DNA of 64,000 bases. Origin: Streptomyces sp. CC0208. Lineage in GTDB: Bacteria; Actinomycetota; Actinomycetes; Streptomycetales; Streptomycetaceae. The position numbers were made by a program, and so were the translations under genes. Below the pieces are notes generated by a model. The model worked only from the letters and a program-made list of their open reading frames with translations. It was not told where the DNA came from and ran no database searches. Below, piece after piece: positions 44,514 to 53,410 of this stretch (positions within the stretch are counted from its first letter, which is position 1; every line of letters starts with the position of its first letter). The stretch lies in contig NZ_CP031969.1 in NCBI RefSeq assembly GCF_003443735.1, positions 2,046,001 to 2,110,000 of the forward strand, read 5' to 3'.

Positions 44514-45713
44514 CTAAGTGAAGGCAGGTGTCGCTGCGTGCAACGTGCTGTCCAAAAGGGTCGAATCACCCATCTCGCTGAGGGCGAGGGCGAGTGCTCC
44601 GAGCACCTCCGCACGTCCGCCAAGTGCCCCTGGAAGCACGGACAGTTGACGGGCCGCACTGGGGATCGCATAGCGGCCGACCGACTCCCGGATCGGACCG
44701 AGCACCAGCTCACCGGCCTCGGCGAGATCACCGCCCAGGACGACTCGGCTCGGGTTCAGCAAGTTGCAGAGATTGGCGACTCCACTGCCGATGTGTCGGC
44801 CGACGTCGGCGATCACCCGACGGCAGCCAGGATCTCCGTCCCGTGCGAGTCGAACTACGCCTTCCATGGTGAGATCGGTGCCGTGGCTGGACTGGAGCAG
44901 CGGAAGCACATAGCGCGCGGCCGCGAAGGTCTCCAGGCAGCCGCGGTTGCCGCAACGGCAGACGGGGCCGGACTCATCAAGAGTAATATGCCCGATTTCT
45001 CCCGCTGTGCCACCTGGGCCACGGTAGATCTTGCCGCTGATCACCAGACCGGCGCCCACACCGCTCGCGACCTTGATGTACGCCAGATCGCGCACTCCCC
45101 GGCCGCTCCCCCAGACGAGTTCACCGAGGGCGCCCAGGTTCGCGTCGTTGTCCACGTGAACAGGCACGCCGAGGCGCCCCCCGAGCTCCTCGGCGGGCTT
45201 GGTGCCGATCCAGCCCGGCAGGATGGCGGAGGAGCCCAGGGAGCCGGATTCCAGGTCGATCGGGCCGGGCACGCCGAGGCCCACCCCGGCGATCTTCGTA
45301 CGGTCCACCCCGGTCGCCTCGATCAGCCGGTTGACCAGCTGTTCCGCCCGGTCGAAGCCCTGGGTGGAGGAGGCGTCCACGTCCAGCGGCTCGGACTCCT
45401 CGGCGAGCACCTGGTGGGCGAGGTTCCCGACCGCGACGCGCAAATGGGTGTGTCCGAAGTCCACCCCTATGACGATGCCGGCGTCTCCGCTCAGGGAGAC
45501 CGCGCGGGCCCGCCTGCCACCCGCCGACGTGGGCGTGACCTCGACGGTTCCGCCGTCCTTGAGCTCACGGACGATGTTGGAGACGGTCGCGGCGGACAGT
45601 CCCGTGGTCCGTGCGATCTCCGCCTGCGTGAGCGACCCGGCCAGCCGGACGGCTCGGACGACCCGTTCCAGGTTGGCCCGATGCAGTGACGACTGCGACC
45701 CCGGAGTCTCCAC
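44514..45713 (-). CDS. ROK-family transcriptional regulator of the xylose-type importer
   Basis: 399 residues from GTG 45713, chosen because AGGAGG lies 5 nt upstream; a TTG at 45764 gives a longer frame. The N-terminal winged HTH (about 10-65) has LTQAEIARTTGLSAATVSNIVREL. The ROK domain has GIVIGVDFGHTHLRVAVGN and the zinc motif CRCGNRGCLETF. Such proteins (XylR/NagC type) bind sugars and repress importer genes. The gene is 121 bp upstream of xylF on the same strand and probably regulates it. It also neighbours the ngc operon. Confidence 0.9.
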   Translation of the reverse strand: METPGSQSSLHRANLERVVRAVRLAGSLTQAEIARTTGLSAATVSNIVRELKDGGTVEVTPTSAGGRRARAVSLSGDAGIVIGVDFGHTHLRVAVGNLAHQVLAEESEPLDVDASSTQGFDRAEQLVNRLIEATGVDRTKIAGVGLGVPGPIDLESGSLGSSAILPGWIGTKPAEELGGRLGVPVHVDNDANLGALGELVWGSGRGVRDLAYIKVASGVGAGLVISGKIYRGPGGTAGEIGHITLDESGPVCRCGNRGCLETFAAARYVLPLLQSSHGTDLTMEGVVRLARDGDPGCRRVIADVGRHIGSGVANLCNLLNPSRVVLGGDLAEAGELVLGPIRESVGRYAIPSAARQLSVLPGALGGRAEVLGALALALSEMGDSTLLDSTLHAATPAFT

Positions 45714-45850
45714 GACGACCTCCTGCGCGCGGGACCGCACCAATGAGGCCCCGTCTATGTCCAACTAGTGAACTCTAAGCTGAGCCGTTCGGGTCGCCTC
45801 CCGTCAAGAGGTTGAACACTATCCGCGCTCTTGCCCATGCCGAAGGGGCG

Positions 45851-45899
45851 CCGCCCGCTCAAGATCCGGATCTTGAAGGGGTGACGCCCGCGCGGGCGG
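45851..45899 (-). terminator. nested palindrome after the ngcEFG-type operon
   Basis: An 18-bp perfect palindrome (45859-45876) is enclosed by the inverted arms CCGCCCGC (45851-45858) and GCGGGCGG (45892-45899). It lies within about 60 bp downstream of the ngcG stop and is probably the operon terminator. Confidence 0.55.
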
Positions 45900-45907
45900 C
45901 CCGAGAT

Positions 45908-46825
45908 CTACTTCAGGGCGCCCGCCGTCAGCCCGGCCACCACCTGTCGCTGGAAGACGATGTAGGCCGCGAGGACCGGGAGCATCGCCATGACCAGGCC
46001 CGCGAACAGGCCCGACCAGTCGCCCTTGTAGCCCTGGCTGGCCGCGAGTTGGACCAGCCCCTGGGTCAGCACCCGTTTGTCCGGGTCGGTGTTGAGCACC
46101 GTGGGCAGCATGTACTGGTTCCACTGGCCCAGGAAGTTGAAGATCCCCACGCTGATCAGGCCCGGCTTGGCCATCGGCAGCATGATCTGGAAGAACGTCC
46201 TCGTGTGCGAGGCCCCGTCCACGAAGGCCGCCTCCGCCACCGAGGTGGGCAGCGTGCGGAAGAACGCGGTCAGGAAGAAGACCGTGAAGGGCAGCGAGTA
46301 GGCGATGTAGACCAGGATCAGCCCGTGGATGGTGTTCAGCAGGCCCATGTTGTTCACGACGTAGAACAGCGGGACCAGCGCCAGCATGATCGGGAAACTC
46401 ATGCCGCCGATGAACAGGAAGTAGATGAACCGGTTGCCCGGGAAGTCGAACCGGGCCAGCACGTACGCCGCCATCGAACCGAGGACCAGAGTGCCGATGA
46501 GTGAACCCGCCACCACCAGAACGGTGTTGAGGAAGTAGTCGCTCATGTTGGCGTCGGTCCAGGCCCGCGCCCAGTTGTCGAAGTGCAGCTTGTCCGGCAG
46601 CGCCCAGGGCGAGTTGAAGATGGAGCTGTCGTCCTTGAAGGACGTCATCACCGCCCACAGCAGCGGCATCACGACCATGAACGCCCATATGACCAGGACG
46701 CCGTGCGAAAAGACGTTGAGGACACCGCCCTCCTTCTTCTCCTTCCGGGGCGGCCGGTCATGGAGGTCGGTCTTGGCGACGGGAGCACCGGACTCGGCCG
46801 GTACGGGGGTTTCGGTCGTCTTCAT
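45908..46825 (-). CDS. ngcG: sugar ABC transporter permease (NgcG-like, CUT1)
   Basis: 305 residues: a charged cytoplasmic N-terminus (about 1-35) and six helices. The EAA loop reads VAEAAFVDGASHTRTFFQIMLPMAKPGLI. With the upstream permease it forms the channel for N-acetylglucosamine or N,N'-diacetylchitobiose. The start lies 4 nt after the ngcF stop. There is no ATPase gene; MsiK is the known partner of comparable Streptomyces importers. The symbol is by position and binding-protein similarity. Confidence 0.85.
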   Translation of the reverse strand: MKTTETPVPAESGAPVAKTDLHDRPPRKEKKEGGVLNVFSHGVLVIWAFMVVMPLLWAVMTSFKDDSSIFNSPWALPDKLHFDNWARAWTDANMSDYFLNTVLVVAGSLIGTLVLGSMAAYVLARFDFPGNRFIYFLFIGGMSFPIMLALVPLFYVVNNMGLLNTIHGLILVYIAYSLPFTVFFLTAFFRTLPTSVAEAAFVDGASHTRTFFQIMLPMAKPGLISVGIFNFLGQWNQYMLPTVLNTDPDKRVLTQGLVQLAASQGYKGDWSGLFAGLVMAMLPVLAAYIVFQRQVVAGLTAGALK

Positions 46826-46829
46826 CGGA

Positions 46830-47756
46830 TCAGTACTCCAGCCGCTCGCGCCGGCCCAGCCGCATCACCAGGGCGGCGAACGCCAGCGTGACGAGGAGCA
46901 GGGCGACGCCGATCGTGGTGGCGTAGGCGGCCTGCCCGTCACGGAACGCCTTCTGGTACACGTACAGGACCATGACGGTGGTCGAGTAGTCGGGACCGCC
47001 GGGCCCGGTCGTCATGATCTGTACGACCGCGAACGACTCGGCGCCAAGGGCCAGGATGCCCATGTAGATCCAGCCGGACTGCACGGTGTCCCACAGCAGC
47101 GGCAGGGTCATCCGGAAGAACGTGGTGGCCCGCCCCGCCCCGTCGAGCAGCGCGGCCTCGTACAGATCCGCCGGGATGGAGGCCATACCGGCGCTGAACA
47201 GGACCACGAAGAAACCGACCGTGGACCACACGAGGACCGCCATCACGGCCCACAGGGCGAGGTCCGGGTCCCCCAGCCACAGCGGCTGGACGCTGTCGAG
47301 CCCGATGCCCCGCAGGACCGAGTTGATGGCACCGCTGTCCGGGTTGTACGCGAAGGCGAACAACAGGGCGACGATCGCGATGGAGAGGACCTGCGGGAAG
47401 AAGTACACGATCTTGTAGAAGGAGGAGCCCCGGACACCGGTGACGACCGGGCCTCCCCTTCTGTGACGTCCGCCGACATTGATCATGAAGGAGAAGAACA
47501 GTGCCAGGCTGATCGTCACCAGCGGCAGCACGAGCGCGAAGATCAAGCTGTGCTGCAAGGACTTCCAGAAGATCTCGTCGTCCAGCATCCTCCGGTAGTT
47601 GTCCAGGCCGACCATCTTGAATTCGGGGCTCAGGCCGGTCCAGTCCGTGAACGAGTAGTAGATGGACTGGATGAACGGCCAGACCACGAATAGCGCGTAC
47701 AGTCCCAGGGGCAGCGCCAGAAACCCCACGATGAACCGGTACTTGCCGTGCTGCAT
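46830..47756 (-). CDS. ngcF: sugar ABC transporter permease (NgcF-like, CUT1)
   Basis: 308 residues with about six helices starting GFLALPLGLYALFVVWPFIQSIYYSFTDW, the usual MalF-type start. The EAA loop is DLYEAALLDGAGRATTFFRMTLPLLWDTV. A short charged loop (GGRHRRGGP) between helices 2 and 3 is cytoplasmic. The gene lies 16 nt after the binding-protein stop, so the three genes form one operon. Confidence 0.85.
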   Translation of the reverse strand: MQHGKYRFIVGFLALPLGLYALFVVWPFIQSIYYSFTDWTGLSPEFKMVGLDNYRRMLDDEIFWKSLQHSLIFALVLPLVTISLALFFSFMINVGGRHRRGGPVVTGVRGSSFYKIVYFFPQVLSIAIVALLFAFAYNPDSGAINSVLRGIGLDSVQPLWLGDPDLALWAVMAVLVWSTVGFFVVLFSAGMASIPADLYEAALLDGAGRATTFFRMTLPLLWDTVQSGWIYMGILALGAESFAVVQIMTTGPGGPDYSTTVMVLYVYQKAFRDGQAAYATTIGVALLLVTLAFAALVMRLGRRERLEY

Positions 47757-47772
47757 CGCTGCTCCGTCGCCG

Positions 47773-49233
47773 TTACTGGTGCTTGTAGTGCTTGATCGAC
47801 GAGTCCTTCGCGGCCGCGTCGGCGTAGCCCTGGATCTTCTTGATGGCCTCCGCCGGAGTGAGCCGTCCGGCCATCATCTCGCCGAGGCCCGCCACCCCGA
47901 TCTGCTCCTTCTGGAGCTGGACGTACCAGTCCTGCAGACGCGGGTTCACCACGTTGTCGCCGGCCAGCTTCAGCGCCGCCACACCGGACTTGAGGCCCGG
48001 GGTGAGGGTGATGCCCTCGGTGCCGCCGTTGTAGGCGGTCAGGGACTTCACCTTGGACGTGAAGTTCTTCGAGGACGCCTCGCTGAGCATGATGCGCAGC
48101 TGCTCCATGCCGCCCGCGGTGTTCTTCGCCTTGGCCGGCACGATGAAGGGCTCACCGCCGGAGGCCCAGATGGTGCCGAAGGGCATCTTGTCGGAGGAGT
48201 CGATGCCGGTGGGGGCGGAGACCGCGAGGTCGAAGTCCTTGGGGATGACGTTCGCCGACTCGTTCTCCACCCAGGAGCCGTTCGGGATGAACAGCGCCTT
48301 GCCCTGGGCCCAGGCGGTCTGCGACTGGATGTGGTCCAGGCCGGGGGTGCCCTTGAGGACGTAGCCCTTCTTGTAGAGCTCGTAGTAGGCGTCGAAACAC
48401 GCCTTGACCGCCGGGTTCTTCCAGGCGTTGGGCTCCAGGTTGTCGATGGCGTCGAGGACCTCGCGGCCGCCGACCTTGCCGATCATCGGGTAGAGCGAGA
48501 AGGGGAGGTAGTACGGGTACTTGCCCGCGTACGTCCAGCCCGCCATGCCCTTCTTCTTGGCCTTCGCGCACACCGCGAGCATCTCGTCCCAGGTCTTCGG
48601 GTACTCCGCGTCGAGGGAGTCGAGGGCCTTCTGGGAGTACCAGACGCCGTAGACCGTGTACGCGTAGTACATGATCCACACCGGGTCGCCGTCGAACTGG
48701 CCCATCTCGACGATCCCGGGGCGCAGGGTGTCGCGCACCTTCTTGTTCGGGTCGTCGTAGGACGGCGCGTCCAGGAGCGGGGTGAGGTCGGCGAGCTGCT
48801 TCTTGCCGACCAGGACACCCATGTCCATCTGCTCGGCGCCGGAGTTGTCGATGAGGTCCGGCGGGGTGCCCTGGTTGAAGCGGGGCTGGAGCGTGGACTG
48901 GATCTTCTGGGTGGCGGAGAACTTCACCGTGGCCTTGGGGAAGTTCTTCTCGTAGATCTTGACGGCGTCCTCGGCGTACTCCTTGCCGAAGCCGCCGTCG
49001 AACAGGACGAACTCCATCTGCGCGGTCTCGTTGACGGCCAGGGGGTTCTTCGCGGTCTTCTTGCCCGCCTTGGCCTTGTCGCCGCTGTCGTCGCCGCCGC
49101 TGCTCGCGCAGGCGGACAGAAAACTCATCGTCGGGACGGAGATCAGACCGAGTGCGGCCGATCGCTTGATCAGATCTCGGCGGCCTACACCCGCGCTGCC
49201 GTTGTTGCTGTTCTCGGCGGAAGTGGATCCCAT
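47773..49233 (-). CDS. ngcE: N-acetylglucosamine/diacetylchitobiose-binding lipoprotein (NgcE-like)
   Basis: 486 residues from ATG 49233 (GAGGA with 7 nt spacing). The signal GRRDLIKRSAALGLISVPT then LSAC combines a twin-arginine pair with a lipobox, so it is a Tat-exported lipoprotein. The mature part matches NgcE proteins: FVLFDGGFGKEYAEDAVKIYEKNFP, QKIQSTLQPRFNQGTPPDLIDNSGAEQMDMG and MAGRLTPAEAIKKIQGYAD. In S. coelicolor the homologue (SCO6005, memory) binds diacetylchitobiose with lower affinity than other binding proteins. A DasR-like box upstream overlaps the probable promoter. Confidence 0.88.
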   Translation of the reverse strand: MGSTSAENSNNGSAGVGRRDLIKRSAALGLISVPTMSFLSACASSGGDDSGDKAKAGKKTAKNPLAVNETAQMEFVLFDGGFGKEYAEDAVKIYEKNFPKATVKFSATQKIQSTLQPRFNQGTPPDLIDNSGAEQMDMGVLVGKKQLADLTPLLDAPSYDDPNKKVRDTLRPGIVEMGQFDGDPVWIMYYAYTVYGVWYSQKALDSLDAEYPKTWDEMLAVCAKAKKKGMAGWTYAGKYPYYLPFSLYPMIGKVGGREVLDAIDNLEPNAWKNPAVKACFDAYYELYKKGYVLKGTPGLDHIQSQTAWAQGKALFIPNGSWVENESANVIPKDFDLAVSAPTGIDSSDKMPFGTIWASGGEPFIVPAKAKNTAGGMEQLRIMLSEASSKNFTSKVKSLTAYNGGTEGITLTPGLKSGVAALKLAGDNVVNPRLQDWYVQLQKEQIGVAGLGEMMAGRLTPAEAIKKIQGYADAAAKDSSIKHYKHQ

Positions 49234-49347
49234 GCTCAAGTCCTCGCCTTCTCCAGGACTCAGGCGGTGAACCGGATCCTCCCCGGCACCGCGGTCAGGT
49301 CAAGCAGGTTCGTGCAGGAGGTTCGTGCAGGTTGGGGTGAATCGCCG

Positions 49348-49380
49348 ACAGGTATAGTCCACTTCCGGTCGGCGGAGCAA
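49348..49380 (-). promoter_or_regulatory. DasR-responsive-like box over the ngcE promoter
   Basis: ACAGGTATAGTCCACT at 49348-49363 matches the dre consensus A(C/G)TGGTCTAGACCA(C/G)T at 13 of 16 positions. On the minus strand TTGCTC (49375-49380) and TATACC (49351-49356) are separated by 18 bp and form a possible -35/-10 pair, so the box covers the -10. The box is about 115 bp upstream of ngcE. Confidence 0.6.
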
Positions 49381-49552
49381 GATCGAATGCAATGTTGGCC
49401 TTGGGTGTTTTCGAGTTGAGACCTCGCGGAAATATGAGCGCCCTGTGCGAAGCTTGCCGGAAAAATCCGCGACATACGCCCCGAATGCCGCAGCCAACAC
49501 CCTTGACATCACCGTCCACTTGGGCCCCTACTGATCCTTGCACGGATTGTGT

Positions 49553-49564
49553 GACAACGTTGTC
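49553..49564. promoter_or_regulatory. perfect LacI-type operator before the GH92 gene
   Basis: GACAACGTTGTC is a perfect 12-bp palindrome, 29 bp before the GH92 start codon and 45 bp downstream of a TTGACA (49503-49508). It differs at one base from the site at 28479-28490. It lies in the 359-bp divergent space between ngcE and GH92 (49234-49592), which holds no gene I can support. Confidence 0.65.
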
Positions 49565-49592
49565 CGTCCTTGTGCAGGGAGGGTACTCGCCG

Positions 49593-52500
49593 ATGGATCG
49601 GTACAGAACTCGGCTCAGACGGAGTACGGCGGTCGTCTTCACGGCCGCCTTTGTCATGACGGTGGGCTCCCAGGGCGCGGCGGTCGCCCTGCCCGAGGCT
49701 CCCAGCCCGGCCGACCGGCAGTTCACCTCCTCCTTCGAGGCGGGAGAACCGGCCCCCGACTGGATCAGCACCGTCGATCACGGCCGGGCCTCCGGCGTCG
49801 ACGGCGGCTACCGCACCGGTATCCCGGGCAATGTCACCGACCACGTCACCGACGTCCGGGCGAGCGCCGAGAACACCTCCGGCGGCGAGGTGAAGGAGAA
49901 CCTCGCCGACAGCGAGCCGGGCACCAAGTGGCTGGCCTTCGCCTCCACCGGCTGGGCGGAGTTCGACCTGGACAAACCGGCGAAGGCGGTCACCTACGCA
50001 CTCACCTCGGCCAACGACTTCGCCGAGCGCGACCCCAGGGACTGGACGCTCAAGGGCTCCACGGACGGCAAGGACTGGAAGACCCTCGACACCCGGGCGG
50101 GCGAGACCTTCGCCGAGCGGTTCCAGACCAAGTCGTACGACATCCCCGCGGACGCCGTCGCCGAGTACCGGCACTTCCGGCTCGACATCACCGCGAACAA
50201 CGGTGCCTCCGGCATCCTGCAGCTCGCCGACGTGCAGTTCTCCACGGGCGGCGGCGACGGGCCGGTGCCGCCGGAGATGCTCTCGCTGGTCGACCGTGGT
50301 CCGAGCGGATCGCCCACCGCGAAGGCGAGCGCCGGATTCACCGGAAAGAGAGCTCTGCGTTACGCCGGTCGGCACATCGCGGACGGGCGGGCGTATTCGT
50401 ACAACAAGATCTTCGACGTGGACGTAAGGGTCGACGCGCTCACCCGGCTGTCCTACCGGATCTTCCCGTCGATGGCGGACGGCGACCGGGACTACGACGC
50501 GACGAACGTCTCCGTGGACCTGGCCTTCACCGACGGCACCTTCCTCAGCGACCTCGGGGCACGCGACCAGCACGGATTCACGCTCTCGCCGCAGGGACAG
50601 GGCGCCTCGAAGGCCCTCTACGTCAACCAGTGGAACAACGTGGTCGCGCGGATCGGGTCGGTCGCGGCCGGGCGGACCGTCGACCGGATCCTCGTCGCCT
50701 ACGACTCCCCGACCGGGCCGGCGAAGTTCCGGGGCTGGCTGGATGACGTGACGCTGGAGCGGGCCGCGCCGGAGGAGCCCAGGGCGCATCTGTCCGACTA
50801 CGCGCTCACCACCCGGGGGACCAACTCCAGCGGCGGCTTCTCGCGCGGCAACGACTTCCCGGCGACGGCCGTGCCGCACGGCTTCAACTTCTGGACGCCG
50901 GTGACCAACGCGTCCTCGCTGAGCTGGTTGTACGACTACGCACGCGCGAACAACGGCGACAACCTGCCGACGATCCAGGCGTTCAGCGCGAGCCACGAGC
51001 CGAGCCCGTGGATGGGTGACCGGCAGACCTTCCAGGTGATGCCGTCGACCGCCTCGGGCACCCCGGACACCGGCCGTGAGGCGCGGGAGCTGGCCTTCCG
51101 GCACGAGAACGAGACCGCGCGGCCGTACTACTACGGGGTGCGGTTCGAGAACGGGCTGAAGACGGAGATGGCGCCGACCGACCATGCGGCGGCGCTGCGC
51201 TTCAGCTACCCGGGCGACGACGCGAGTGTGCTCTTCGACAACGTGACGGACCAGGCGGGGCTGACGCTCGACAAGGACGCGGGCGTGATCACCGGGTACT
51301 CGGACGTGAAGTCCGGACTGTCGACCGGGGCCACCCGGCTCTTCGTCTACGGCGTCTTCGACCGGCCGGTGACGGACGGCTCGTCGAGCGGGGTCAAGGG
51401 CTATCTGCGCTTCGACGCCGGCACCGACCGGACCGTCACGCTGCGGCTCGCGACCTCGCTGATCAGCCTCGACCAGGCGAAGGACAACCTGCGCCAGGAG
51501 ATCCCGGACGGCACCTCCTTCGAGAAGGTCCGCGACCGGGCCCAGCGGCAGTGGGACCGGCTGCTCGGCAGGGTCGAGGTCGAGGGCGCCACGCAGGACC
51601 AGCTGACCACGCTGCACTCCAGCCTGTACCGGCTGTACCTGTACCCCAACTCGGGCTTCGAGAAGGTGGGTTCGAAGTACCAGTACGCCTCGCCCTTCTC
51701 GCCGATGCCGTCCCCCGACACTCCGACGCACACCGGGGCGAAGATCGTGGACGGCAGGGTGTACGTCAACAACGGCTTCTGGGACACCTATCGGACCACC
51801 TGGCCGGCGTATTCGCTCCTGACGCCCTCTCAGGCGGGCGAGATGGTCGACGGCTTCGTCCAGCAGTACAAGGACGGCGGCTGGACCTCGCGCTGGTCCT
51901 CCCCCGGTTACGCGGACCTGATGACCGGCACCTCCTCGGATGTCGCCTTCGCGGACGCGTACGTCAAGGGTGTCGACTTCGACGCGAAGTCGGCGTACGA
52001 GGCGGCCCTGAAGAACGCCACGGTCGCACCCCCGTCCTCCGGCGTGGGCCGCAAGGGCATGGAGACCTCGCCCTTCCTCGGCTACACCAGCACCGACACC
52101 CACGAGGGCCTGTCCTGGGCACTGGAGGGCTACCTCAACGACTACGGCATCGCGCGGATGGGCCAGGCGCTGTACGCGCGGACCGGCGAGAAGCGCTACC
52201 AGGAGGAGTCGGCGTACTTCCTCAACCGGGCCCGGGACTATGTGAACCTCTTCGACTCCAGGGCCGGTTTCTTCCAGGGGCGCAGCGAGACCGGCGAGTG
52301 GCGCGTCGAGTCCTCGAAGTACGACCCGCGCGTGTGGGGCTACGACTACACCGAGACCAACGGCTGGGGCTACGCCTTCACCGCCCCGCAGGACAGCCGG
52401 GGCCTCGCCAACCTGTACGGCGGCCGCTCGGGTCTCGCCGACAAGCTGGACGAGTACTTCGCGACACCCGAGACGGCCTCGCCGGACTTCGTCGGCTCCT

Positions 52501-53390
52501 ACGGCGGTGTCATCCACGAGATGACCGAGGCACGGGACGTCCGGATGGGCATGTACGGCCACTCCAACCAGGTCGCCCACCACGTCAACTACATGTACGA
52601 CGCGGCCGGTCAGCCCTGGAAGACGCAGCGCAACGTCCGTGAGGTGCTGTCGCGGCTGTACGTCGGCAGCGAGATCGGGCAGGGCTACCACGGGGACGAG
52701 GACAACGGCGAGCAGTCGGCCTGGTTCCTGTTCTCGGCGCTGGGCTTCTACCCGCTGGTGATGGGCAGCGGCGAATACGCCGTCGGCTCACCGCTGTTCA
52801 CCAAGGCCACGGTCCATCTGGAGAACGGCCGGGACCTGGTGGTCAGGGCGCCGAAGAACAGTGCGCGGAACGTGTACGTACAGGGCCTGCGGGTCAACGG
52901 CAAGCCCTGGAGGTCGACTTCGCTCCCCCACTCGGTCCTGTCCAAGGGTGCCGTCCTGGACTTCGACATGGGTCCGCGGCCGTCCAAGTGGGGCACCGGG
53001 AAGAGCGCCGCCCCGGTGTCGATCACCCAGGACGACGAGGTGCCGTCGCCGCGTGCGGACGTGTTCGCCGGGGACGGGGCGCTGTTCGACAACACGTCGG
53101 CGACGGACGCGACCGTGACCTCCGTGGACCTTCCGGTGGCCGGTGAGGTCAAGGGGGTCCAGTACACGCTGACCTCGTCGTCGGACCGCACGAAGGCCCC
53201 GACCGGCTGGACGCTCCAGGGCTCCGACGACGGCTACAAGTGGAAGACCCTCGACCAGCGGTCCGGGGAGTCCTTCGGCTGGGACCGTCAGACACGGGCG
53301 TTCTCGGTGAGGTCTCCGGGTACGTACGGGAAGTACCGTCTCGTGCTCGACGGCGAGGCGGTGGTCTCGGAAGTCGAACTGCTCGCCTGA
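49593..53390 (+). CDS. secreted GH92 alpha-mannosidase with discoidin-like domains
   Basis: 1265 residues from ATG 49593 (AGGGAGGG upstream). A signal peptide spans about 1-33. A discoidin/F5-8C-like carbohydrate-binding domain (about 75-215, with WTLKGSTDGKDWKTLD) comes first, then a beta-rich region (about 230-395), then the GH92 N-terminal and catalytic domains (about 400-1125) with GGFSRGNDFPATAVPHGFNFWTP, NGFWDTYRTTWPAY, AYVKGVDFD, NGWGYAFTAPQD and YHGDEDNGEQSAWF. A second discoidin-like domain closes the chain (WTLQGSDDGYKWKTLD). GH92 enzymes are Ca-dependent exo-alpha-mannosidases that trim mannans and N-glycans. The protein is exported; its linkage preference is unknown. Confidence 0.93.
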   Translation: MDRYRTRLRRSTAVVFTAAFVMTVGSQGAAVALPEAPSPADRQFTSSFEAGEPAPDWISTVDHGRASGVDGGYRTGIPGNVTDHVTDVRASAENTSGGEVKENLADSEPGTKWLAFASTGWAEFDLDKPAKAVTYALTSANDFAERDPRDWTLKGSTDGKDWKTLDTRAGETFAERFQTKSYDIPADAVAEYRHFRLDITANNGASGILQLADVQFSTGGGDGPVPPEMLSLVDRGPSGSPTAKASAGFTGKRALRYAGRHIADGRAYSYNKIFDVDVRVDALTRLSYRIFPSMADGDRDYDATNVSVDLAFTDGTFLSDLGARDQHGFTLSPQGQGASKALYVNQWNNVVARIGSVAAGRTVDRILVAYDSPTGPAKFRGWLDDVTLERAAPEEPRAHLSDYALTTRGTNSSGGFSRGNDFPATAVPHGFNFWTPVTNASSLSWLYDYARANNGDNLPTIQAFSASHEPSPWMGDRQTFQVMPSTASGTPDTGREARELAFRHENETARPYYYGVRFENGLKTEMAPTDHAAALRFSYPGDDASVLFDNVTDQAGLTLDKDAGVITGYSDVKSGLSTGATRLFVYGVFDRPVTDGSSSGVKGYLRFDAGTDRTVTLRLATSLISLDQAKDNLRQEIPDGTSFEKVRDRAQRQWDRLLGRVEVEGATQDQLTTLHSSLYRLYLYPNSGFEKVGSKYQYASPFSPMPSPDTPTHTGAKIVDGRVYVNNGFWDTYRTTWPAYSLLTPSQAGEMVDGFVQQYKDGGWTSRWSSPGYADLMTGTSSDVAFADAYVKGVDFDAKSAYEAALKNATVAPPSSGVGRKGMETSPFLGYTSTDTHEGLSWALEGYLNDYGIARMGQALYARTGEKRYQEESAYFLNRARDYVNLFDSRAGFFQGRSETGEWRVESSKYDPRVWGYDYTETNGWGYAFTAPQDSRGLANLYGGRSGLADKLDEYFATPETASPDFVGSYGGVIHEMTEARDVRMGMYGHSNQVAHHVNYMYDAAGQPWKTQRNVREVLSRLYVGSEIGQGYHGDEDNGEQSAWFLFSALGFYPLVMGSGEYAVGSPLFTKATVHLENGRDLVVRAPKNSARNVYVQGLRVNGKPWRSTSLPHSVLSKGAVLDFDMGPRPSKWGTGKSAAPVSITQDDEVPSPRADVFAGDGALFDNTSATDATVTSVDLPVAGEVKGVQYTLTSSSDRTKAPTGWTLQGSDDGYKWKTLDQRSGESFGWDRQTRAFSVRSPGTYGKYRLVLDGEAVVSEVELLA

Positions 53391-53410
53391 GCAGGAGTGT
53401 TGGGGGTCTC

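Noticed and set aside
45714..45764. TTG start for the ROK regulator
   Set aside because: GTG 45713 has AGGAGG at 5 nt and gives the usual N-terminus; the extra 17 residues look non-coding.
49509..52691. Open frame of about 1060 codons on the minus strand
   Set aside because: Antisense to the GH92 gene, with no recognisable domain.
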